DNA of 64,000 nucleotides from Adiantum capillus-veneris (GCA_014529385.2 CM043967.1:2624501-2688500), one strand, 5' to 3'. Positions 1-16,059 are shown, counted from the stretch's first letter. Program-made: numbers and translations. The notes: generated by a model not told the origin, from the letters alone.

Positions 1-1946
<1,946 letters not shown>

Positions 1947-2435
1947 AACAACCTGTGCTATATAGCACAAACCGTAGAAGACTATAAGGCACATGTTATG
2001 TAGAAAACGGCACTGACAGAAATTCTACACAAAATGACAAAATAGCCTGTGCGGTACTGCCTGTAGTGGAAACGGAGGCCGAAATGAGCCCAAATGAAAA
2101 TTCTGAGTGAACGCTTGCCAAGGCTCACTGAAATCGGAGAAAGTGAGCAGGCGTGTGCTGGAGCAGCTGGCGACTAAGCCCGAGAGGACGTGACCTGCTC
2201 TGATACCAATTGTTGGAATTAGGGTTGCAGAGAAACACACAGCTTGGAGAAGACGAAGGAAGCTCAAGGCACACAATTGAGAGTGTGTAACTTAGTGTGC
2301 AATGGAAAGATAGATAGACCTAGAGTGATGGGCGTATATAGAATGCACGGGGGAACAAACCTCCTATAGAGGAAAAAAATGCCCCGGCGGTCCTAGTGTG
2401 TTCACACACATCACTACCACATGTATATGGTAACA
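1947..2435 (-). mobile_element. Ty1/copia 5' end: LTR (2211-2435), primer site and leader
   Basis: On the minus strand the LTR runs from 2435 to 2211, begins TGTTACCATATACATG and ends CCAACA. It is clearly the same LTR as 44923-45150. It is followed by an initiator-Met primer site and about 250 bases of leader. The leader stops at 1946, where a gypsy LTR begins, so gag and pol are absent. A 16-bp palindrome (TGTGCTATATAGCACA) lies at 1954-1969 in the leader. Confidence 0.85.
2197..2208 (-). promoter_or_regulatory. Copia primer-binding site (initiator Met tRNA)
   Basis: The minus strand reads TGGTATCAGAGC two bases after the LTR end at 2211. This is the standard complement of the 3' end of plant initiator Met tRNA used to prime reverse transcription. 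It fixes the minus orientation of this element. Confidence 0.9.
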
Positions 2436-4910
<2,475 letters not shown>

Positions 4911-5089
4911 AGTATGTGTCATATTGTTACATTTTGTTCAATATGTCTAGCATGTATTGTCTTTTGTCGCTCTTCTATGTGAAGGCGTCTTCTGTCATTT
5001 GATAATATATAGAGAAATGGAAGAATTGGAGACCCCATAGTGCTCATACATAGCCGTATTTTTAGTCAACGATATGATCCAGAGAGATC

Positions 5090-5650
5090 ATACTAGTGTA
5101 AGCAATGATTCATGGCTTGGTCTTTAGATTCCAAGTGATGTTCCACCTTTATGTGGCCGATTGTTACCATTCTTTCACCTTAGGGCAATACCAAAATAAT
5201 ACATGAGTGTTCCTCTTTTTTTAGATATAGGGCATTTAGCATCACCTCTTTGCTTTGCAGCCAAATTCTCTGCAGTGGGCATGCCTCCAAGAATAACTCT
5301 CTAGGAAAACACTTTATGTTTATACAATGAAGTTCAGACACTTTTAAAAACTTTTGATCACCAACTATGATCCTTGCTAAGCTTCTAGTTCTTGTTACAT
5401 CTTTCAAATGTGAGAGAGGAAGGAGGGATTACATGGTAGAATACATGAGTTTTGGCCATCCACCAATTAACTGTGTAAGAAGGTAATTACTCCCGAGAGA
5501 GTTGCTAGTGTAGTGTGCCCTGCCTTGCCATATAAGTTGAGAGAATATGTTTTTCCAAGTGCGAACTAGCATATTAGAAGTGTCATCGAACTGTCGTGAA
5601 GAGTTTATCCCATGTGGAGGCCCAATCCCTATCCTTCAATAACATGTGCC
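5090..5650 (-). pseudogene. Decayed LINE fragment, zf-RVT-like C-terminal part of ORF2
   Basis: On the minus strand, pieces of a plant LINE C-terminus can be followed through several frames. An NWWM...THVFYHVIPPSS segment lies near 5425-5480, a KVF...GGMPTAENLAAKQRGDAKCP segment near 5240-5320, and FWYCPKVKEW near 5170-5200. The order hydrophobic core, CP...C, then H-W-Y-C-P fits the zinc-binding domain found after LINE reverse transcriptases. Frames change several times and stops occur, so it is dead. The upstream RT domain is not present. The assignment rests on eye-matching to the family pattern. Confidence 0.45.
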
Positions 5651-5865
5651 TCATAAAAGTTTATGATCTGCGCATTGACATGTGTAGACAAGTTTATTAT
5701 GCATGTACCCTTGGGCCCAAGGGGTTGCTATTGTGTCCCAGGCAATGAGAGCAGCTGAGGCTTTGGGCTTTCCCCATAGAAAGTGACTTAAATTGTTGCG
5801 GGCTCTTCTGCAACCAATCCAATAAAGACAACTATATAGAAGATACGACAACAACATGTATTGGA

Positions 5866-5969
<104 letters not shown>

Positions 5970-6312
5970 GTAATCAATTTAATAATATATACACAATGGT
6001 GTAGAACGCAGTGGCACAAATATACAACAAATGTAATAACTAAAAGATGGGGCCTCCACAGGTGGGGGTAATCGTAAGAGAGAGGCTGATTGGACGTTTT
6101 GAAAAGACAAGGCTTGATGCTCACACTAAATGGGAGGGGGATGAAAGGCTTGGAATCCAACTCCCCCTCTTTGAGGTGCCGTTAGGGCGCATCCACACGC
6201 CGCAATGGCAGCGTTTTGAGTGACGCTAGCTATTTTGGAGGTTGCTCATAAACGTGCACACAAACCAAGAGAGAGAATGGGAAAAGTAGGAGAGAGAGTG
6301 GTAGTGTTGAGC

Positions 6313-6338
6313 CAACTCTGCCAATTTTGGCAGAGTTG
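6313..6338. repeat. Short inverted repeat, 12-bp arms
   Basis: CAACTCTGCCAA, a 2-base centre, then its exact reverse complement. Shortly after, at about 6371-6408, an 18-base block containing AACCTGCGTACCAGCA occurs twice in tandem. Nothing shows a function; it could be a remnant of a small inverted-repeat element. Confidence 0.6.
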
Positions 6339-6453
6339 AACATTGCCAAGCAGCGTTTTTGCTAGCAGCCAAAACCTGCGTACCAGCAAAAACCTGCGTA
6401 CCAGCAAAACTCTGCCCTTAGTGAAGGGTGGAGGAGGTAACTCAAGACAGTTA

Positions 6454-6473
6454 CCCCCCCCCCCCCCCCCCCC
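6454..6473. repeat. Poly(C) run, 20 bases
   Basis: Homopolymer C tract; sequence read length here may be unreliable. Confidence 0.9.
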
Positions 6474-7152
6474 TTTCGTGTCGCCATCTCCTAAGATTGA
6501 TATATAAGGAAGCCAAGCAATCATATGTGCCTTGTGCATGGTTAATATTGTTACAAAATATTTTAGACACAGTACATGAGTTACAACACTTAGTGATGTG
6601 TCCCATTGCATGTACGTGTGCACGGCATAGGGTGCATAGGCTCTTCCACTGCATCCGTTGCAAAATACAAGAAACAAAGCGAACTCTGTAGCGCATACAG
6701 AGGGACAAGGGGTCATTTAATGCAACCTTTGCGCTGCATGCACCACATGCATCCCCCTAGATGTAGCTATTATGCACAGGGCAACACTTATCAAGAAAGA
6801 AGGCGTTCCAGAATCCAAATAACACATAAGCTACCAGCCTCCCACATGCAATAGCATGCTGCTTCAAGATAGATGAACAGAAACAAAACAATATCTTAGA
6901 AAGTCGAGGTCAAAATTACATTGTTTGTAGGAGGCAGATAGAAGAGGGTACATAGGGCAAAACATTAGAGATACATTTATTGGTCAGCTTTAATGCTTTC
7001 AAAAAGATGCGCATACATAACAGATACTCTAGGAAGATGTTCTTGGATGACATCCATCACAATGAAGAGAGCTTCTGCATCATCGACCATCTGATGTATA
7101 CTAAGTCTCGCATATTTTCAATCAAAAAAAGAATAAAACAATATCATTGTTC
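6474..7152. other. No recognised gene; pre-insertion sequence of the SINE
   Basis: A small plus frame at 6980-7168 runs up to the SINE target site but has no recognisable domain. It may be an upstream part of the LINE whose 3' end lies at 7510-8291, since the SINE inserted between them, but I could not confirm a continuous frame. Confidence 0.35.
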
Positions 7153-7171
7153 AAGGAAAGAATATTGACGT
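7153..7171. repeat. SINE target-site duplication, left copy
   Basis: Nineteen bases identical to 7410-7428, flanking the SINE body. Confidence 0.93.
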
Positions 7172-7409
7172 CAACGAGAGCTAGCTCAGTTGGTAGAGCA
7201 AGAGCCCCTTGTGTCCAAGGTCTTGGGTTCAAACCCCCTTGACAACTTGTATGACATGTAGCCCTTAGGGGTTGTTCCCCTAGTCCAAATGATGGATTGG
7301 CCACCCTAACCCGGCTGGGATGACTCACCTTAAGAGTCGGTTTGCCTCCACCTATGGGGGGTTGGGTGTGTGTGATGTAATTTCAAAGTTCTACTCTCTC
7401 CAAAAAAAA
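7172..7409 (+). mobile_element. tRNA-derived SINE, full length, with 19-bp target duplication
   Basis: The 238-base body starts with a tRNA-like head. A perfect A box (TAGCTCAGTTGG) lies at 7182-7193 and a B box (GGTTCAAACC) at 7226-7235, the spacing of an internal RNA polymerase III promoter. It ends in a short poly(A) run at 7402-7410. Both sides carry the direct repeat AAGGAAAGAATATTGACGT, at 7153-7171 and 7410-7428. Those are the expected marks of LINE-driven retroposition. The tRNA-unrelated body holds a CCTATGGGGGGTTGGG segment near the 3' end. Its 3' end CTCTCTCCAAAA resembles the LINE end at 8272-8291. Confidence 0.93.
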
Positions 7410-7428
7410 AAGGAAAGAATATTGACGT
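7410..7428. repeat. SINE target-site duplication, right copy
   Basis: Identical to 7153-7171. The first A could equally belong to the SINE poly(A) tail. Confidence 0.93.
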
Positions 7429-7509
7429 GCCAGCTCGTGATGTAAATGCTCCTGTTGAGCGTGAATGTGACTGTACACCTTCATTACCATTATCGAAGCG
7501 GTTTATTAT

Positions 7510-8291
7510 TTGGTCAGACTGTTTAATACTGCCAAAGCTCTGCATCCAAGTTTTGATGAAACCCTGAGGAAAAAGCTGAATCTCAAGTGGGGTCTGAAGT
7601 GGAGCGCAAAGCAGTGGATCTATAGATTCAAGTGTGTTTGGGGGTTTGCCTTCTCAATCAAGCATAGTTTTCTAGCCTGGCTAATACTCCATCAAGGAGT
7701 CTGGACAGCAAAAAGGGCTCTCAAGGCTACTATTGGAGATGGTAAATGCAGAAGATGTTCTGCCCAAGAAGATATCAAACATTTGTTTGTTGAGTGTCCA
7801 GCAAATTCCAAACTTCTACAAATTCTTGGGAACTGTTGCAAAGAAGTGCATCCTCAGCAATTCAATGCCCAAGAGCTGATCATAGGAGACTGCATAAGAA
7901 TGGACATTCTACTTTGGAATTTTTGGAGATTAGAGTATCTGTGGACCTGCTGGATACAGAGAAATGAGGCAATCTTTCAAGATAAAATCACAGATTTCAG
8001 CATGGTCTTTGTTCTACAGCTGAAGAAGCTCACCATGAGAGCTCTAAAGACAATGAAGGAAGTATCTCACGACCCCTGTACAACATTCAAAGAACTTCCA
8101 AGTGGCAAAGGTGGAGTGAAGATATGCTGAAATTCTACTCCAAGGAAAGGCTCCTTATGGCTAACACCTATTTGTATCATATGAGTGACTCTTTCTTTTT
8201 CCTGCATAGGGATACCACACCCCTTCCTGTGTGGTGACTTTGTACTTTCTTCTTTTTTAATCAATTCCTGTTTTCTCCAAAAAAAAAAAAA
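7510..8291 (+). pseudogene. LINE (L1-type) 3' end: ORF2 zf-RVT region, 3' UTR and poly(A)
   Basis: A 206-codon open frame (7510-8130) matches the zinc-binding region that follows LINE reverse transcriptases. It has the WGFAFSIKHSFLAWLILHQ and GVWTAKRAL segments, then CRRCSAQEDIKHLFVECP, the C-x2-C...H-x4-C pattern. A 3' UTR of about 150 bases ends in about 13 A residues at 8279-8291. The RT and endonuclease domains are missing, so it is a 5'-truncated copy, the usual fate of LINEs. The stop is the TGA at 8128-8130. The first methionine is simply the first in the frame and is not a real start. Confidence 0.8.
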
Positions 8292-8544
8292 CTCTCCAAT
8301 CCACTGTAGTCGGTACTGCAGTTAAAGCTATCCTGAAATATGTTACAGGCGGTAGTGCAGCTGCAGGCTGCGGGGATCAAACAGGCGCTGTAGTGCTCAG
8401 CATCATATTCGTGTATCCGCGGAGGGCATCTTAATGGAGCCATTGCCTGGGTCACACATGAACTATTGCTAACACCTTGTGCAGAAAATCTCAGACACGC
8501 CCATGTCTGAGCCGGAGGAGTTGAACTTAAAATCTGCACTAGTA

Positions 8545-9021
8545 CTAGCTGCAATAGAATGGATACCTGGCAGGGTCCCTTCGCAGCACCAATATTGTAG
8601 GCCCAGCCAATTGAGACGGGCTGGTCAGGGACAAGTCAGTATAAGTAGCAGCTGGCGAATGCGCGACTGAAGAACTCTTGAAGCGCTTCCTGTCGTTTCT
8701 CCTTATAGGCCCGTCCTGGGTTTTATTCAGAACGACGTATTGGTCATCCGTGCTCAACGTGGAGGACGAAGCAGCCGCGTAGGCAGCCGTTGAGACGTGT
8801 ATAGGCAGCCACATCGTACGCACGGGCGCCATTTCTGTCGTTGGGAAAGAACCCAGCCAAATGCGCCTCTTCTTCTTGGGCTCCCGGATTTCCGACACCC
8901 ATTTGCCCCAGCTTTGCTTCCTCACGCCTCTGTACAATGTCGTTGCCCCTCTTCCAGCACGCACAGTACCAGTACTAGTGTTGTTGCTGCTTTTTCTGTC
9001 TATATCACTGTGCTGCTCCAA
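8545..9021 (-). pseudogene. AP2/ERF transcription-factor gene, frameshifted
   Basis: On the minus strand, residues about 28-63 read as the first two-thirds of an AP2/ERF DNA-binding domain: [19 protein letters not shown], then [13 protein letters not shown]. These contain the conserved YRG, WGKWV, EIREP and WLG elements. The expected continuation ARAYDVAA is present but one base out of frame, consistent with a single missing base near 8827-8829. In the shifted frame a stop follows about 24 codons later. The ERF family binds GCC-box or DRE promoters in the nucleus; the WVSEIR form fits ERF-like proteins. The N-terminus may extend to about 9221 in another frame. A sequencing error at 8827 is the alternative to a true pseudogene, but the C-terminal part also looks worn. 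Confidence 0.8.
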
Positions 9022-9221
9022 GTTACGCTCTTGATCCTCCGCGCAGTAGCAAGGACCTGGTGATTTACTGTTGCTGCTCCGGCCTGCATCTGTCTCTGGG
9101 GTTCCGTTGCTGTTACCAATTCCTGGCTACAGCAGACCAGGAGGGTGCAGGGACCCGTGTTGATCGCCGTCGACGCTTGATTGAGGAGGTCCTGCAATTT
9201 GGTAGTGGGTGGAGACTCCAC

Positions 9222-10348
9222 GGTGGCCGTTCGGCATCATGCAATTTCGAAGGCAATCTGCGTCGCAATTTGGTGATAGGTGGAGCGCAGGAGCCCATGA
9301 GCTGATGAATCCCTCCATGCCTGCTGCAGATTCCTTGTGGATATTGACATGGAAACTCACATGAAAAGGCCTGCATTGGTGGACTGATGACATTAAACTC
9401 GAACCAGCTTTAGTTTTTGATGCAGAGGAATGAGGACTGCCCCTGGGCTAGAGCCTAGGCTTGATGTAGTCGTGATCGATGGAGACCAGAATCAGGCGAA
9501 TGTCTTACCACTAGAGCTCGATCCCTACCAGCGTCATTCCATCCCACAACACTAGGGGCAGCTGATAATGAAGGTTCGTTGAAGATGGTCGCATATAAGG
9601 GGCAGCGCCGGCCAGCTGAAAGACTAGAGTAGTCACTAATCATGTTGGCGTGCAGATGAAAGGAAGGCCAGGGAGATAGATAAGACGTCTCCTGAGTCTG
9701 CTGCAGCGGAGGGGGATGCGTTGCCTCCACAACACTCCAATCGTGCTACTGGGCGAGAGTTTTGGGCATGCAGCACGATCAGACACACGCGCACACAGTA
9801 CGGCAGTACAGCGCAAGACGACTACTAGCAGCTCGTTTAAGCGTCAAATTGGACATTGGGGATAGCTAACTTACTCAAATGAGGAGAACAGTGTGTCCGT
9901 GAGAGCGAGGGGGGGCGAGGGGAGGGGAGGGGGGGGGAGCCCTGCAGGAAGATCATCTGAGGCCCCAAGCTCTTCCGTCACAGACTTTGAAAATTAAACG
10001 TTTAAGAAAGCATAGTATGGCCGGGCGCCTCCGACGGCCTCTCTCTCTCTTGTAATGAGCACATAGGTCCCGCAACACTGGCCAGCCGCTGAAGAAAGGG
10101 GCGTGCGCCCACGTGGATTGCACTTTTTAGATGGCCGGAGACCGAGAGGAGCTAGGGCTTGACCTCCACGGCTAGCCGACACGCTACTTGGCGTCCACTT
10201 AATGCAGCTCTCGCCTTCAATGTTACACATGTCTCCCTCTACTTTGCTAATCCTCACGATCGCTTCTCCATATGCTCAAGACTAAGCCACGGTCGACCAA
10301 CTGCAAAGCTAGCCGAGCGGAGGCCCACAGGGACCTTGTGCTAAGGCA

Positions 10349-10350
<2 letters not shown>
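9222..10350. other. No recognised gene; G-rich patch inside
   Basis: No domain recognised in either strand. A run of G clusters lies at about 9908-9940 and could form quadruplex DNA. A tRNA-like D-arm stretch near 9490-9520 (minus) is discussed among rejected items. A GC-rich CTCCGACGGCCTCTCTCTC stretch at about 10028 resembles sequence near 25615. Confidence 0.4.

Positions 10351-10401
<51 letters not shown>
10351..10401. repeat. (CT)n microsatellite
   Basis: Uninterrupted CT tract. Confidence 0.97.
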
Positions 10402-10404
<3 letters not shown>

Positions 10405-10806
10405 CAGTGCCCAATGTCATCATGGCCACAGGGCACTCTGCTAGAGAAAGCAAAGGGCCAAAATGATTGATGAGAGAAAATTGATACAAACTTGGTGTCT
10501 GGTCACAAAATAAACTAAACTAAATTAAAGCTAAAATCTAATGTTGAAACATTGGCCCCTGGGCAGATCAGGTGTCGAAGGTGATCTTGGGAATGTAAAA
10601 GGTGGTATAGGCTGGCAAGAGGTTGAGGAGGACAGAGAAAGCTACGGTGCAGGCGGAGGGGCTTAGACCCAGACGACATCACGGGGTGTGCTGCGATCAT
10701 CATCATCCCCACTGCACCCCATTACCAACTCGCACACGTTGCTGGCACTTACAGATAGGGTTCTACTAGCGAGCTTTGAGACGTAAAGGCCGGAATACTG
10801 ATGACG

Positions 10807-10810
<4 letters not shown>

Positions 10811-10867
<57 letters not shown>
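10811..10867. repeat. (TG)n microsatellite at the left edge of unit D copy 1
   Basis: GT tract directly abutting the first copy of the duplicated D unit. At the second copy the same position holds only a few GT units (about 13888-13900). Confidence 0.97.
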
Positions 10868-10868
<1 letters not shown>

Positions 10869-12783
10869 CTGTTTAAATCTTAATTAATAAGACATAATTG
10901 AATTTTTACATTCAAAAGACAGTTGGCCAGGGAACAATGAACAAATAAGTACAAAAATAACTCAGTATTAGAATTATTTAGGTATAGTGATTGTAGGAAA
11001 GAGATCCTCTTCCAGTTAAACAAATAGTGAAAGAACTTCCCCGGTCCTCAGTGAGTGCTTCATTAAAGTAGGGTAGCTTACCAAAGAAAAGAAAACCCTC
11101 CAAGATAAGATAGAGTCCTTACCTGCATCCATCCAAACAAGATAACAATTCAGTTAGCTTTGGATGTGTTTTACACGTATCAATGGACCATATCAGTTGT
11201 TATCCATGCCCATCTTACAGAATTTAATTACTTTAGACAAGCTAAGTCATTTATTAGAACTTGTATGTTAGCAGTCTTTACTTATTACTTCCAAAATGAG
11301 TGGTACAATCTACCTTCGAATCTGAGTGGTGAAGTCCACCAAGAATCCAAATATCAACAGTTTTTCTTTAGAAAATTTAAGATAGTGAGGTTTATTTGTT
11401 AGCCATAGCTCGGCACTTATGCTAAAGCCTACAGTAGCAACCATATACTTACCTTCAAAAGTAGCAATCCCAAGGTTTCATAGGCATCCCTTTAAACAAA
11501 GAGAGGTCATGTCCAACTTTATCCGTGTAAGATGCCTAATCATTTTATCCTATTGTTCATTAACCAATGGTACCAGATGAGGGTAATGAATACCTCCCTT
11601 TTTACAACCAATAAAATGTCAGTATAACCAGTCAGCAGAGTAGCGAGACTCCATCTTTACAAAGTGGAACCTTATATCACGAGCCATAGCTCGGTAGCTA
11701 TGCCAAAGCCGAAAGTAACATCCATATACTTACCTTCAAAATCCCAAGATTTCTACAAGTCATTAGCAGCCCATAAAGAACGGTAGTGTCCAGCCCTGTT
11801 TGAGTAAGATGCCTTACTGTTTCAACCACAAAAAGGTACTAGATGAAATAAATAACACCCCAAACTTTTGCCTCATATGAACTCTTGAGGGTAATACTGT
11901 ACGCATGCCCAGGTGTGGCAATAGTTTAACAAAGAATGTTTTAAACAAATAATTTCCAATCCTGCCAGTCATGCCTCATGTTATACTATTTATCAGAAAA
12001 TAGATTAAGCAAGAGATTAATGTTCTATAGCAGTTAAGAACAGAGCCAACTAGTAGCGAACAAACGTGCAGCAGCTAAAAACTGGGCTAATACAATAACC
12101 AGTAGTGAAGAAAACAACCCACAGCGGATAACACAGAGCCAATACAACAGCTGTACCAAAAAGACCAGTCCATGCAAGTGTTCGACAGAGAATACCACCG
12201 CTTTTAATGCAAAAGAGGTCTCAAGACTCAAGCTAACAATGCTTCCGCGTAGCAGTTTTTTCTTTTCATGATCAAGACCAATATACAGTGTATATAACAA
12301 CCGGCTCCCAATCTTTATCAACCATGCATAGTATTACAACAAAAAAAACCAAAATTGGAATTGGTAGTAAGGTAAAACAAACACAGTCCCTGTGATGTTT
12401 GAGCTGCTAGTTCCATCTCTCAGCAAGTTCAAATAGTAACGACACTAAGCAGAGAGAAAAAAACCAAATCCAAGGCTAAGTGAGGGCCAAGGTATGCCCT
12501 GACCTCTGTTTAAATAGGTTGGTGTGCACGCTTCCAGAGTTGGTTGGGATGAATGCGCTCGGCCGCCCTCTACTATGCGAGCCCCATACTCGGTCTGCGA
12601 ATACGCCCATTGCCTGCGGAGGGCCATAGTCAGAGAGTAGAAGGGGCCGCCTTCCCCATATAATGATAGCACTTTTTCACGCTCCGTTTATGCAAGCGCA
12701 TTGCCCCATTATACGGTAAGTTTCAATAGCATAGCAAAAAATCTCTACAATGCCAATGGGGGGGGGGGGGGGGGGGGGGGGGG

Positions 12784-12786
<3 letters not shown>
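10862..12786 (+). repeat. Unit D, copy 1 (1.9 kb)
   Basis: The segment from the GT tract to the poly(G) run is closely matched by 13890-15801 in the same orientation, differing by scattered substitutions and small indels. Inside each copy two blocks about 290 bases apart repeat: CATAGCTCGG...CATATACTTACC occurs at about 11403 and 11694. They contain GTAAGTATATGG on the minus strand and look like an older internal duplication. No protein domain is recognised. A possible worn multi-exon gene on the minus strand is conceivable, but I cannot support it. Confidence 0.85.

Positions 12787-12835
<49 letters not shown>
12758..12835. repeat. Poly(G) run of 29 bases followed by (TG)n
   Basis: G run 12758-12786, then GT tract to 12835. 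In the second D copy this position has only nine G, so the run has expanded or contracted. Confidence 0.95.
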
Positions 12836-12837
<2 letters not shown>

Positions 12838-12870
12838 CCGCCCTAACCCAGGCTCCACACACAATGGGTT

Positions 12871-12903
12871 GGTAGTAGGCCCATTGTGTATGGGCCTACT
12901 ACC
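12871..12903. repeat. Perfect 14-bp inverted repeat with 5-base loop
   Basis: GGTAGTAGGCCCAT, loop TGTGT, then the exact reverse complement, followed by CTTATAAGAGAG. It lies just past the GT tract in the single-copy stretch between the two D units. No T run follows, so it is not a Pol III terminator. Confidence 0.85.
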
Positions 12904-13647
12904 TTATAAGAGAGATGAGATTCTCTTTCTGAAACAATAGGCCAGGCCAATTATGCCGAATGAGAGCCTGTATGATAATGTTACAGATCTGATTCCGATT
13001 AAATTCGTTATAGCGGTATTTTTTAATCAGTACAGATACCTCTTCCCCTACCAATGAAGGGGTAGAAAGCCACTTATTAGGAAGTTGTGAAATTCTATGA
13101 AGGAAGCATTCCTTCACTAATTCCTTCAAGCCCGGTAGGACTGTCATCTCCAGTCAAAGAACACTGACAAGGTCAGTGAGGCAGCTTAGTAAAGCTGATA
13201 GGGCAAGGTAGGGTTTTTTGGAAAGTTAGGTATATGATTGAGCCCTTTGGCCAATAGCTTACGTATTATGGCATTATCAATAATTCTAAGATCATGAGTG
13301 CATACATGGGTACCAAATTCTTCGCTTCCTGCCGAAGGAAGTCTTTATTTAGTATTAATCCTTTTATGGGATGATGATATTTCCATCCTATGAGAATATT
13401 GTCAAGTAGTTTATGATTCCCAAAAAGTAAGTCAAAAGCACATATTCTTGCCATAGTATGTAATACATAATTTGGCCTTCCTCGAAAGGAAAGGTCTAGT
13501 TCTAGCTGCCAAGGCATTCTTTGGTTTAAGGTCTTTAAGGTAAAGCTTAATCTGTTTAAGAATCTTTTCATGATTCTCAGGGTTGTGATTAGTGCTCATG
13601 CGAGCTGTCATTCGATAACGTGAGCAGTCCTGAAACAGAGGTGACAT
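12899..13647 (-). pseudogene. Unrecognised decayed coding sequence between the D copies
   Basis: Three minus-strand frames line up head to tail: 13432-13647, 13266-13571 and 12899-13147. The first and second overlap and appear to be one protein with a one-base shift; NALAARTRPF in one frame continues as ELDLSFRGRPNYVLHTMARI in the other. The composition looks like real protein, with leucine-rich helices and no low complexity. I do not recognise the family. It may be exons of a captured gene or part of an old element. It lies only in the single-copy stretch between the two D copies. Confidence 0.3.
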
Positions 13648-13889
13648 AAAAATTAGTAAAGTGTCGAAATTGTAATGTTTATTTGGGCCTGCAAACCTTC
13701 AACCAGCAAAGTCAAAGACTATGGTAGCCGTGAGCAGGGAACCAGAAAAAGAGTCTAAAAGGGGCCACCTAACACCAGTCTACTACTAAACGATTTACAA
13801 ACCGTGGGTCCAATTTAGAGCTCAATTTCGAAGACAATTTCCCAAGCCAGCATCCCGGTTTTCCTCAGAAAGGAAAAATCTTATGTATA

Positions 13890-15801
13890 GGATGTGTGTG
13901 TAGTTGTTTAAATCCTAACTAATAAGACATAATTGAATTTTTACATTCAAAAGACAACTGGCCAGGGAACAATGAACAGATAAGTACAAAAATAACTCAG
14001 TATTAGAATTATTTAGATACAGTGATTGTAGGAAAGAGATCCTCTTCCAGTTAAACAAGTAGTAAAAGGACTTCCCCGGTCCTCAGTGAGTGCTTCATTA
14101 AAGTAGGGTAGCTTGCCAAAGAAAAGAAAACCCTCCAAGATAAGATAGAGTCCTTACCTACATCCATCCAAACAAGAGAACAATTCAGTTAGCCTTGGAT
14201 GTGTTTTATAGGTATTAATGGACTATATCAGCTGTTATCCATGTCCATCTTACAGAATTTAATTACTTTAGACAAGCTAGGTCATTTATTAGAACTTGTA
14301 TGTTCGTAGTCTTTACTTATTACTTCCAAAATGAGTGGTACAATCTACCTTCTAATCTGAGTGGTGAAGTCCACCAAGAATCCAAATATCAAGAGTTTTT
14401 CTATAGAAAATTTAAAACCATGAGGTTTATTTGTTAGCCATAGCTCGGAACTTATGCTAAAGCCTACAGTAGCAACCATATACTTACCTTCAGAAGTAGC
14501 AATCCCAAGGTTTCATAGGAATCCCTTTAAAAAAAAAGAGGTCATGTCCAACTTTATCCGTGTAAGATGCCTAATCATTTTATCCTATTGTTCACTAACC
14601 AATGGTACCAGATGAGGGTACTGAATACCTCCCTTTTTACAACCATTAAAATGTCAGTATAACCAATTAGCATAGTAGGGAGACTCCATCTTTACAAAGT
14701 GGAACCTTATATCACGAGCCATAGCTCGGTAGCTATGCCAAAGCCGAAAGTAACGTCCATATACTTATCTTCAAAATCCCAAGATTTCTACAATTCATTA
14801 GCATCCCATAAAGAACAGTAGTGTCCGGCCCTGTTTGAGTAAGATGCCTTACTGTTTCAACCACAAAAAGGTACTAGACGAGATAAATAACACCCCAAAC
14901 TTTCGCCTCATATGAACTCTCGAGGACAATATTGTACGCATGCCCAGGTGTGGCAACAGTTTAACAAAGAATGTTTGAAACAAATAGTTTCCAATCCTGC
15001 CAGTCATGCCTCATGTTATATTGTTTATCAGAAAATAGATTAAGCAAGATATTAACGTTCTACAGTGGTTAAGAACAGAGCCAACCAGTAGCGAACAAAC
15101 CTGCAACGGCTAAAAACCGGGCTAATACAATAACCAGTAGTGAAAAAAACAACCCACGGCGGCTAACACAAAGCCAATACAAAAGCCTGTAGCAAAAAGA
15201 CCAGTCTGTGCAAGTGTTCGACAGAGAATGCCACCGCTTTCAATGCAAAAGAGGTCTCAAGACTCAAGCTAACAATGCTTCTGCGCAGCAGTTTTTTCTT
15301 TTCATGATCAAGACCAATATACAATGTATATAACAACCGGCTCCCAATCTTTATCAACCATGCATAGTATTACAACAAAAAAAAACCAAAACTGGAATTG
15401 GTAGTAAGGTAAAACAAACACAGCACCTGTGGTGTTTGAGCTGCCAGCTCCATCTCTCAGCAAGTTCAGATAGTAACGACACTAAGCAGAGAGAAAAAAA
15501 CCTAATCCAAGGCTAAGTGAGGGCCTAGGTATGCCCTAACCTCTGTTTAAATGGGATGGTGTGCACGCTTCCAGAGTTGGTTTGGATGAATGCGCTCAGC
15601 CGCCCTCTACTGCGCGAGCCCCATACTCGGTCTGGGAATGCCATCGCCTAGGGAGGGCCATAGTCAGGGAGTAGAAGGGGCCGCCTTCCCCGTATAATGA
15701 TAGCACTTTTTCACGCTTCGTTTATGCAAGGGCATTGCCCCATTATAGGGTAAGTTTCAGTAGCATACCAAAAAATCTCTACAATGCCAATGGGGGGGGG
15801 G
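13890..15801 (+). repeat. Unit D, copy 2 (1.9 kb)
   Basis: Direct repeat of 10862-12786. It ends at a nine-base G run (15793-15801), after which a short unique purine-rich spacer leads into another GT/GA tract. The copies diverge exactly at these simple repeats. Confidence 0.85.
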
Positions 15802-15843
15802 AGAACCCAAGGGGGGGAGAGAGAGTGAATTTTAACCAATACT

Positions 15844-16031
<188 letters not shown>

Positions 16032-16059
16032 TAAGCAAAACTGCTGCAACAAGACTCGG

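Noticed and set aside
9480-9530. tRNA-like D-arm stretch on the minus strand (CTCTAGTGGTAAGACATTCG)
   Set aside because: No B box at tRNA or SINE distance; the only GGTTCGA-like word is about 100 bases away, and no acceptor stem forms. At most a worn SINE head.
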